Below are positions 9,447 through 17,500 of a stretch of 17,500 bases of DNA, piece after piece. The position numbers and the translations under genes are program-made. Position 1 is the first letter of the stretch, and each line of letters begins with the position of its first letter. The DNA comes from Chromera velia (taxonomy: Eukaryota; Sar; Chromeraceae): the NCBI GenBank assembly GCA_018398765.1, contig JAHBMJ010002070.1, positions 1 to 17,500 on the forward strand, given 5' to 3'. Below the pieces are notes generated by a model, which saw only the letters and a program-made list of their open reading frames with translations, ran no database searches and was not told where the DNA came from.

Positions 9447-10056
9447 GGACAGACTATATGTTTCTTCTTCTCCCTTCTTTTCTTCATGCACATAACTGAC
9501 ACAAAGAAAGAAAGACGGACAGCGGACAGACAGACAGACAGACAGACAGACTGACCAGGATATCAATCGGTTCCGGTCTCAAGCAGTCCATCGCTTCAGG
9601 GAAGCGTGCGGGGTCCATCTGCGGGTGCTTGTGCGTGTTCCGAGGGGGGGCCCGGCCCCTCATCAACAAAAGCGCCGCCACCGTCACCGGCTCAAGTTGC
9701 AGCGTCAGCATTGTAGTTCCTGCACGCACGCACACACACAAACACGCGCGCGCGCACTTACTTTCACTTACGCACACGCGCATAGACACGCACCGCGGCC
9801 TTTCAGTTACAAACCTGGAAACACCAAGAGAACTCCAAAGTACGGGGGGGGGATCTGCCAGGACACAGTCCGAGCGGCTTCAGGCGGACATGAAGGGACG
9901 AGGCCGTGTGTGTCCTGTGCAGTGTTGGACTGACTACATGCACATCTCGACAGACGCACTTCATGGTCGGTACCCTGTCCCCAAGTCATCTTTCTCTCTC
10001 TTCCTTTTCTCGTCTGTCTCTTTCTCTGTCTGGGCCTCTCTCTCTCTGTCTCTGTC

Positions 10057-10102
<46 letters not shown>

Positions 10103-12832
10103 GAAGTAGTCTCGGCGTCCTCACTGCATGGCGCCAGACCGAACTGATGCATGATTCCCCCATGCATGTAGTTTCTCTCTCTCACTTCCTCCTATTGCTC
10201 CTTCTCTTTCTTGAACTCACCAGCATTCGCCTCCCCCCTGGCATCTTCTACTGGTACCGCAACAGGAATCGTAGTTGGAGGACAGGCCGAAGAAGAAGAA
10301 GAAGATGAAGAGGCTGAAGATGAAGGGATAGAAGAAGAGAGGCCAACCCCGACCTCGAGGGAATCCCACGGAAACAGTGGGTACCACTCCCCCACAGACA
10401 CAGACACTTCCGAAGAAACCAAAGAAAGAGAGGCAGAAGCAGAAGCGGACGAAGAAGAAGAGGAAGCATCGACTCCCTCTGCACCCCTCACACGGTCCCC
10501 TTCTCCCCCTCTTTCTGTATGCCCAGAACCCAAGACTGCAGAACCTGCGGGAAGGTCCCCCGAAGAGCCCTTTCCCTCTTGCCCCTTTGCACCGTCTCCC
10601 TCTACTACCACACTCTCCGCGTCACGTCCCTCTTCACTTTGTCTCCCCTCCAACGCAGGCTTCCCTGTTTCTGTCTCGCTCTTGGTCTTTGCTGCCCTCG
10701 TCGGGGCTTCACCAACTGTGAGGTGCCCCTCGGGCTTCTGGTCCCTTTCCCCTTCCCCTTCCCCTTGGCGTGAAACGGAGATTCGGTGAAGTCTGCATCC
10801 ATGCAGAAGGCAGGCATGCACAGAGAAAGAACGTGAATAGAGAGAGTGTGCCTACAATCGGATCTCCAATGAAGGTCAAGCCTCGATGAGTTGCAGACAC
10901 AGAAAGGGTGAATGTCGACTTTTCCTTCTTTGTCTCGAAGCTCCGACCTGATGCCAACTCCGCACTTATTCAGTTGCCGCTTTCTGAGAGAGCCAGCCTC
11001 CCTTCAGTCTTCTTCTGACATTCTGGTCGTGTGAGCTGGGAGGCTAGGGAAGGCAAAACATGGGTGCCAGACAAGCAAGTGAGAGTTGAAATTGGATAAT
11101 CAGACAATCATAAATTATTCTACGGGTCGCAAAGGTCACAAGAAAAAAAGGCAGGCAGAATTTCATGAGACCCCACGAATTCATCCACGAATCCCAGAAG
11201 GGAACCTCGAGCTGACACCCACAGGAATTCTTCTACGCACATCCATCAATCTGGCATTGTTATGAGCCCGTCCTCACTGACATGAACATCCACTCTGCGC
11301 TTATCAAACCCACCGGACAGGCTGTTCCACCTTCACCTCCACCTGCGTCAGCCCTCCAGCTGGCCCTGGGGAGACGCCTGCAACTTGAAGCAAAAAAACG
11401 AATTAAGAGAGAGAGAGTAGCCATGGCAGCGAAGAAGAAGATGGACGACAGGACAAAGGACCAACAAGAAACGATGGGCTCGCAAAAACAGATCATAGCG
11501 ATCGACAGGCGGGCAGACAGACACGCAGAAAGAAGAAAGAGAGGAAGGGAGAAGGAGAAAGAAAGCTCTCAGAAAGGAGGGAGAGACTATGAGGAAGGAC
11601 GAAAGAAGGGGGGGAAAAAATTGGAGACAAAGAGAGAAGAAACCATGACACAAAGACATGCAAAGACAGGAAAGTAGTATTCAGAACAGGTGCATAGGGA
11701 TACAAATATGGACTCACGTATTTCCCCGATTTTTTGTCTCGTGTCCTCCTTCTCTGTTGCGTCTCGCTCCTCCGACCCTTTCTTATTCGCAGCTGGGGGT
11801 GGGGACGCTGAGGAGGAGGAAGACGAGGAGGAGGAGACAGCTACCACCTTCACACCCAGACCCTCAAACCCCCTCATGCTGTCTTCTTCCGGGTCCTCTG
11901 CCGCTTTGGACTTTGTCTCTTCTGCCTTTTCTCCTTCTCCCGCTGTTTCTGTTGTTTTCGGCTGAGTCGCATCCGCTTGCTTTAAATTCTTCTCCTTCTT
12001 CTCTCCCGCTGCCCCCTCAAAGCTCACCACAAAAACAGAAAAAGTCCCTTCAGAAACGATCACATACTTCCCATCCCTCCCCCATCTTAACAAAAAGAAA
12101 GTACTTTGGTGGTGCCGATACACTCCACCAGTATCCAGACCTCCTGACCCAGACCTCACAACCGAACCACCCGTTGTTGCCAAAGACGCCGCCCCCCTCA
12201 GCCCCACCCCAGTCGAAGAAGACGTCACAGGCGCAGGCAGACCCAAAGCGGCCCCCATACTCGACAGCCCCGAGCTCGTAGGAGTAGCCCGAGAGAATAA
12301 AAACCCGCCAGACACGGGGCCCAGTGGGGCCCTGCCAGCTGCACTCAGGTCGGACCCCGGCGCAAGGGGACCTCCCCGAAAGGCGCCATTTTCCTGCACC
12401 CGAAGTAAATGACAACAAAACATGCGCATGGTTCTCTTGAGATGCTTTCGATTTGTCTTCATGTTTTTCACTCTGTGTGTTATTTTTGCTCCGGTGGGAA
12501 GTAGACAATAAGTTGCCGAAGATTTTGTACGCAGCCCGGTCCTTCGAAAAAAGGAGGGGAAAAAAGAAACTTTTCTTCCACCCATCGGAAACCTCGTCTC
12601 GGATCTCAGAGAGACCGCAAAAGAATGCACAAAGACAGACACGGGTGTGAGGGGGGAAAGGTGTTACGAACGGAAAATCAATTAAAGAAGAAAAATGGAC
12701 AAATTCCTTGAAGAGAAACAAGCAGATGTATGTTGGGACACCTGTCTGCCTCTGCTATTTTTTCTTTTCTTCTTTCTCACTGATGACAAGATAACAGAAT
12801 GGTACCGAGCAATGCACTTCTTTTGAAAGATG

Positions 12833-12875
<43 letters not shown>

Positions 12876-12884
12876 TACATACAC

Positions 12885-12919
<35 letters not shown>

Positions 12920-12940
12920 CATACATACATACATACATAC

Positions 12941-12974
<34 letters not shown>

Positions 12975-13000
12975 CCGCGCACACGCACACGCACACACAC

Positions 13001-13038
<38 letters not shown>

Positions 13039-15006
13039 CTACACACACACACATGCACACCACCCACACCTACCTGCAAGTTCTCCAAGGACGAGAAAGG
13101 TGGCCTCAGAGGCATTCCTGTGTTCATGCCCACTCCCACCTTCGGCAGACCTGTACCAGACGCTGGGGCAATGGGCACCTTGGCGCTCAAGCTAGACACA
13201 GAACTGTCGGGAAACCACCCCCCCCCTCCCACGACCTTCGGACGCTTGATGGAAGAAGGAAGTGTTGGGGGTGCCGTAGCGCTGTACAAGGATCCGGAGG
13301 GCCCCCCTCCAATGCCCCCATCTGCAGAGAGGCCCATACTAGTGTGCGTGTGGTCCTGAGACATTCCTCTTTTTAGGCCCTGCTGAGGATGGGGGGCTTT
13401 TTTCGCTGCTGCGATCTCTGGTTGTTTGGGGGTCAGCTTCATGATAGAGGACTCAAGACGATAAGGCTGCTTCGATTTTGCCCCCCCCGCTGCGCTTGCA
13501 GAAGTGCTCCCTGGTGGTACGGAAATAGTTCCAACAGGAGCAGCCACGTGTGAGGGCCTTTTGCCCGAAAAGTCCGCCAAGGCGAGTCTGTTGGACAGAG
13601 ACTGCTGGGTCGAGTTGGGCCAGAGAGAAGAGAAGGAAGCAGGGATACCGGAACTGGGGGTTGGACTTGACCCGTGTGACATCCCGGAGATAGAACGCGC
13701 AGGAGGAGAGGCACCACCGGCAACGGTTGGAGACGGCGCAGTGGACCCAGCAACACCACCGCCCCCTCCCTGTCTGCTGGTGTTGGTGGGGGGTGCTGGG
13801 GCTTTGGGTGTGGGGTAGCCCGGAATAATTGGGAATCCCGCACTGAAGGGACCGACCCTGTCGGGGTATCCTTGGGCCGCAGCGGCTTGTTTCTGTAAGT
13901 GCGTCCTCTTCGAGGGAGGTGGGAGCATGGGAGGGGGAGTATCTAGGATCGGGGGGGGGACGTTTTTGCCCCACACTTCGGCACCCACCCCAGAGAGACG
14001 GATCTTCCGAGAGATGTGCGCATTCATTCGGAGTCTCTGCAGTACTGTGAGGATACGCTGCAGGTAGAGAGTTGGAATGGTTGTGTGATTGCTGTGTGTG
14101 GTGTGCGTGTGAAGTCTCCACAAACGTCTTCAGGTCCACAGGAAGGAGACAGACACACAGCAGACGTGCAAACAGGAGTTGCAGGAAGAAACAAAAGAGA
14201 GAAAGGAAGTAAGGATAGAAAGGAAAAAAGAAGTTGGGAAGCAAAGAAGAATTTGAGAACGGATAAGGCGGACAGATGGCAAAGAAACCTTGTGTTCGCT
14301 TCACTTATTCAGAAGCGTCAATCGCCTTGCTTCCACTTCTCTTTTCCGACATTCGCTCACTCAGTCCGACTGACTGACATGCACTTTGTTTCCTCCAAGG
14401 CCTCCTATCGTGGTACTGAGCTCGTGGAGTTGCACGCTTTTGAAATCTGAGGGGGAGTGGTCCCGCAACCATATCGAGTAGGTCTGCAATCAAAAAGTAC
14501 GAAGAACAATTCACACACGCAGTCTGCAAGGAGGGGGCAACTGGTGGGGGAGTGAGGAAGACCGTCGGATGAAGTGAAGAAGCAAAGGACGCTTGAGGGT
14601 CGGGGGCAAGAGAGGAGAAGAAGTGTAGGAAGGAAAAGGAAAAGATGGACGGACAGTTTTCATATTCGTCTCTTTCTTTCAGTAATCCCCCCACTCTTCT
14701 CTGTTTCATTATCGCCTCCAAAACATTAGCCACTTCGAAAAATCCCTTTCGACGAGGCCATCCTCTCTCCTCCAAGAGAAAGAAAGGAGACTCACTTCTC
14801 CAGTATTTTGTTTGGCGTACCTGCAGAAGGAAAGAGGGAAGGAAGGACAGAATGGGTTCGAGCACAACAAGAGTCGAATGAAATGAAGAGAGGGGGGCAG
14901 GATAGCTATACAAGGTGAAGAGGCGGGCTGTTTCTCCTCTCCTCTTCATTTGATGAGACGCTCGTCAACTCACCCGGGAATGAGGCGGAAGGAAAAACGA
15001 CAGATG

Positions 15007-15042
<36 letters not shown>

Positions 15043-15760
15043 CCGACTCGAGATCAGGTGCCAAATCAAAGCCTGACTGCTGGACCAACACCTAGAGTCC
15101 TCAACTGACTCTCAACCTCCCCAACTGACCAATTGTCTGCTTTCCTCATTACCCGACTGACTGACTGCCTAATTGGACGGCTGACTGCAAGCCTTTCTGC
15201 CTGCTCACAGTCCTCTCCCCACTGAGTAACTAACTAATTGGCTGACTGACTGGCACTTGGGGATCCATTTTGAGAGATCGATTCCCTTCAGATGACGGAA
15301 TCTGATTGTCATGGGCCCCTCTTCCTCCTCCCCCTCGGGCTTGATCCCGGGCACAGGGGGGGCAGAAGAAGAAGAAGAGGCAGTTCCTGATTCCTCTCCG
15401 CCCTCCGTCTCCTGTTCCGCTTCCGGTCCTCCTGCCGAAATGTTTGCAGGCAGATCAAATTCAAGGTACTCAAGGTCGTCTCTGATCTTTATCTGCAGCT
15501 CGTCCCAAGGATCATCTCCTAGGGTGTCGATGGAGCTCTCCTCCTGCTGCAGCCTCATGCGACCTGTCATGAACACGAACTTCACCCTCCGCGTGTGGGG
15601 GGGCAGGGGTTTTCCATCGGCTTTGTACGACGAGATGTCGTCAATAATCAAAGGCTGAACAGGAGCTGCATGCAGGAGGAAGGGGGAAGGATCTGGGCAA
15701 CAAAGAGACGGCAAAGAGGGACGAAAAGCACAGCACTTGATCCTTACCTGTGCGAGACAT
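8723..15760 (-). CDS. Large ten-exon protein with low-complexity centre, family not recognised
   Basis: Rebuilt exons, 5' to 3': 15760-15748, 15665-15251, 14820-14796 (25-base microexon), 14483-14379, 14057-13074, 12393-11718, 11377-11314, 10792-10221, 9719-9556, 8842-8723. All phases fit and the total is 1,045 codons plus stop. Residues 1-240 look folded: RRVKFVFMTGRMRL and DELQIKIRDDLEYLEFDLP strands, an acidic/Ser loop, then MTIRFRHLKGIDLSKWIP, TYSIWLRDHSPSDFKSVQL and RILTVLQRLRMNAHISRKIR. Residues 240-600 are Pro/Gly/Ser-rich; about 605-640 (STFFLLRWGRDGKYVIVSEG) looks like a small beta unit; Ser and Glu/Lys tracts follow; residues 950-1045 again look folded (TTMLTLQLEPVTVAALL, LQRDMQAFGVSIGRAALDLP). 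No family was recognised, so no function is assigned. The weakest junction is 11314 to 10792: without it the frame ends at TGA 11306-11304 and this would be two genes, 11304-15760 and about 8723-10821. Donors include GTCAGT three times and GTGAGT three times. Confidence 0.62.
9021..9104. repeat. GAAA/GAGAAA microsatellite
   Basis: Interrupted tandem GAAA and GAGAAA units on the + strand, seen directly, inside the last intron of the minus-strand gene. Confidence 0.9.
9381..9445. repeat. Compound CA then GA microsatellite
   Basis: About fifteen CA units directly followed by about sixteen GA units on the + strand, within the last intron of the minus-strand gene. Confidence 0.9.
9515..9550. repeat. 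GACA microsatellite abutting a splice donor
   Basis: Tandem GACA (minus strand TGTC) units begin immediately inside the intron after the GTCAGT donor at 9555-9550 of the minus-strand gene. Confidence 0.85.
9720..10220 (-). other. Intron of the minus-strand gene
   Basis: Phase-1 intron with strong GTGAGT donor and GCAG acceptor. It contains a CT/GT compound repeat at about 10035-10102 (+ strand) and alternating CA/CG near 9724-9790. A stretch at 9830-9960 shows splice-like signals on both strands and could hide an optional exon, but no phase-consistent exon was found. Confidence 0.5.
10035..10102. repeat. CT/TCTG/GT compound microsatellite
   Basis: Runs of CT with interspersed TCTG units end in seven to eight GT units on the + strand, inside an intron of the minus-strand gene. 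Confidence 0.9.
10793..11313 (-). other. Putative intron or intergenic gap between two halves of the minus-strand gene
   Basis: If spliced, the donor is GTGGGT at 11313 and the acceptor GATGCAG at 10793, phase 2 on both sides. The alternative is a gene end: a tandem TGA-TAA lies at 11306-11301, and the next gene would start somewhere here, but I found no convincing start codon with a following in-frame exon. Confidence 0.4.
12394..13073 (-). other. Intron carrying a long GU-repeat next to its donor
   Basis: Phase-0 intron, donor GTAGGT, acceptor GTGCAG. It begins almost at once with about 225 bases of TG/TATG repeats on the transcribed sense strand. Confidence 0.7.
12835..13060. repeat. Long CA/CATA compound microsatellite
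   Basis: About 225 bases of CA with embedded CATA blocks and a few CG interruptions on the + strand, seen directly. It lies wholly within an intron of the minus-strand gene; the His/Thr or Cys/Val open frames through it are repeat artefacts. Confidence 0.95.
15009..15042. repeat. GA dinucleotide microsatellite
   Basis: About sixteen GA units on the + strand, in the second intron of the minus-strand gene. Confidence 0.9.
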
Positions 15761-16119
15761 TTTCCGCACCTCGACAGCGCCTTATGTTTCCAAAACGAAA
15801 AATGACTCAAACGACCTGATTGAAGAAGATCAGACAGAACAGAGAAGTGAAAGAGGTTGGTCTGTAGATAAGTCGCAAAGGGCCAAACGAGACGGACAGT
15901 AGGAAAAAATCCGATCCAGCACTACAACAGAAGATCGGGAATAAGCCGCGACCTTTGAGGCGCATCGATTTGGGTTGCCTGGACTCTTTTCAAATTGCAT
16001 TCTTCACTATCCTTGAAGTGTGGAAGGGTGCGCTTTTCCGAACTTCACCGCGAACCGGAGTCGTGTTGGGAGGACGAAGAGACAGAATGACGAGACAGAA
16101 CTGGGCTGGATGACCCCGG
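15761..16119. other. Upstream flank of the minus-strand gene
   Basis: The 5' untranslated region and promoter of the minus-strand gene should lie here. No TATA box or other clear motif was recognised, and no exon is supported. Confidence 0.45.
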
Positions 16120-16320
16120 CATGCCCGCGCGAATTGGGATGCTGCCGCCTGCATGCGCCTGCGCCGGGGTCCGAGTCCCAGACTCCCATGCAGTGCCGGG
16201 GCCCGCGCGGACCCGCTGCATTGAGCCATGCATGGCCGGGGCCGCCGGGCCGCCGCGGCGCTATCGCGGGCGCATCTGCGGGCGCCAGGCGCATACCGGG
16301 GATTGCCGGGGCCCTCATGT
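16120..16320. other. GC-rich, CpG-dense island with repeated GCCGGGG
   Basis: About 200 bases are sharply richer in GC and CpG than both flanks and contain GCCGGGG or CCGGGG at least five times (near 16162, 16195, 16234, 16296, 16306) plus CATGCATGG-type palindromes. Boundaries are abrupt: flanking DNA is ordinary to AT-rich. It could be a promoter island for the minus-strand gene some 400 bases away or an inserted repeat. Open frames in it are Gly/Ala/Pro/Arg-rich through composition, and none is convincing. Confidence 0.5.
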
Positions 16321-17500
16321 TGTTTTGCTGATCAAACGATTCTCGACGGAAAATCTCTCATCCCTTCTCCTCTCTCGGTGATATTTAATTCATGCATCTC
16401 ACTGCGATTGGAGGGATTGTGAAAGGATCATTAGTGTGAATGGCCTTAAGCCTTTGTATTGAAAGCCACATGCAGTCTCTATTTTTTTTCTAACAAGGAC
16501 TGAACCGATTGGTGCATAAACGTGGATCTGTCTCCTTCAGAAATTAAAGAGCTGTGTCAGCTGCTCTCTGCGGATTCAGATGGTTTTATGATGCTCGTAA
16601 CGGAATAAATGCGATAACACCAATTAATGGGGGGGCAGCTGGGGCAACAACGTGCACCTGTTTGCTCTTGAATATGCGGTGATAGAAGGGTTGGCCATTG
16701 TATACCTCCTTTGGTTCACGTCTCTATTATGTAGAGGAATTTGAGCACTCATTTACTTTTTTGATTGGCGCATGAATATGCATACGTGGGGAAAACGAGG
16801 CCTGTCCACGTAAGCACAAGCGAAGAAAAGCCATGTGCAGACCATAGCTATGAGATAAACAACCGATTGAGAAGCTAGATTGAGAAGAAAGACATCCGGA
16901 TGAAGGAAAATGAAATTCAAGGACGCATTAGTGCAACACATATAGAGAGACAGACTAAAGAGGGAGAGAGAACCGTAAAATCCCCAAGTATACATATATG
17001 CACTGATTGAATGCACAAGTCATACAAAAAAATAACCATTCAGACGTACATATGCACAAGACCTTTTGATTGATACACTTTGCGGCCCAACTCAAATAAA
17101 CAAAAACCCTTTAAAAAATATACCATATGGATATTTTGGTCTTTGGCCGTCTATCTACGCCTGTTTGCGTTTTTTTGTCCACCCTATAGACGACGTGAAC
17201 TGTTTTGTTGAGCCATCTTTTTATACTTCCACGCCCCCTGCAAGAATCAAAGGGGATTGAGGACTGTCTCTCCTCGTCAAAAAATCTTAGAATTAAGGGC
17301 CACGTGCGATGAGAATGAAGATGCGTGAATATGCGTGAACTCGGGCGTGGAGGGACAGAAATGTATGTAAGAAGACTTAGTTTCTCCCATCAGTTTGCCA
17401 GCTACCCATCACTGTCTGACAGCAGAATACAGAGTCTCCCTCTCCCTTTGAGTATACACTTTGAAGAAGAGAGCCTTTGGGATTCCTCAGTAGGCATTCC
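16321..17500. other. No supportable gene
   Basis: This stretch is AT-richer, has many stop codons in all frames and no splice-consistent coding exon that I could identify. No tRNA, rRNA or recognisable repeat was seen. Confidence 0.5.

Larger units (their letters stand above)
8843..9555 (-). other. Last intron of the minus-strand gene, rich in microsatellites
   Basis: Phase-0 intron with donor GTCAGT and acceptor CTGCAG. It contains GAAA, CA/GA and GACA repeats listed separately. No other coding signal was found. Confidence 0.6.

Noticed and set aside
9840-9950. Extra exon in the minus-strand gene
   Set aside because: A 40-base candidate with CAG acceptor and GTTTGT donor would shift the phase between 10221 and 9719, whereas direct joining of those exons is in phase.
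9629-10147. Plus-strand open frame of 172 codons
   Set aside because: Much of it is CT and CA microsatellite translation. The credible coding part, 9556-9719, fits the minus strand with GTCAGT donor and correct phase.
10211-10789. Plus-strand Glu/Ser/Pro-rich open frame of 192 codons
   Set aside because: The minus strand gives an equally long frame with a perfect GTGAGT donor and phases that fit neighbouring exons. On the plus strand no phase-consistent upstream exon was found, although the pyrimidine-rich CAG at 10223 looked tempting.
11282-11677. Plus-strand basic open frame of 131 codons
   Set aside because: It overlaps the minus-strand exons and an intron with a strong pyrimidine tract and CAG acceptor at 11378. 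Its Lys/Arg/Glu richness comes from a purine-rich complement of that tract.
12777-13073. His/Thr or Cys/Val repeat polypeptides
   Set aside because: Translation of a CA/TG microsatellite in an intron.

Overview
The window looks like nuclear DNA of a eukaryote with intron-rich genes. It has spliced genes with GT-AG introns of roughly 150 to 900 bases, long microsatellites (GA, CA, TGTC, GAAA, CA/TA), proteins rich in Ser/Gly/Glu/Arg low-complexity tracts, and no operons or bacterial ribosome sites. TGCATGCA-type palindromes between genes, mixed GC content and frequent GTCAGT 5' splice sites would fit an alveolate such as a chromerid or a coccidian relative. That assignment is inference; no marker gene is present.

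Layout. 1-1187: no gene, purine-rich first 620 bases. 1188-1841 (-): a small secreted or ER-targeted coiled-coil protein, single exon. 1842-2720: divergent intergenic region with a TATA-like box, TGCATGCA palindromes and an AT microsatellite. 2721-5875 (+): a six-exon Yippee gene. Exons 1-5 encode a complete Yippee zinc domain with exact C-X2-C-X52-C-X2-C spacing, and exon 6 adds a 464-residue Gly/Arg/Glu-rich tail. 5876-8352: AT-rich spacer, then a nearly perfect 500-base palindrome (6780-7279), then a decayed reading frame (7320-8276) broken only by TAG codons, then two small hairpins; together probably a degenerate mobile element. 8723-15760 (-): a large gene rebuilt from ten exons with fully compatible phases (about 1,045 residues), with structured N- and C-terminal ends and a long low-complexity middle. 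It may instead be two genes, with the upstream one ending at 11304. 15761-17500: no supportable gene; a 200-base GC-rich island lies at about 16120-16320.

The genes share no evident pathway. The most unusual items are the Yippee-tail fusion, whose last intron if retained gives a normal-length Yippee protein, the young giant palindrome beside a TAG-riddled frame, and the recurrent GTCAGT donors that often sit in 4-base tandem repeats.
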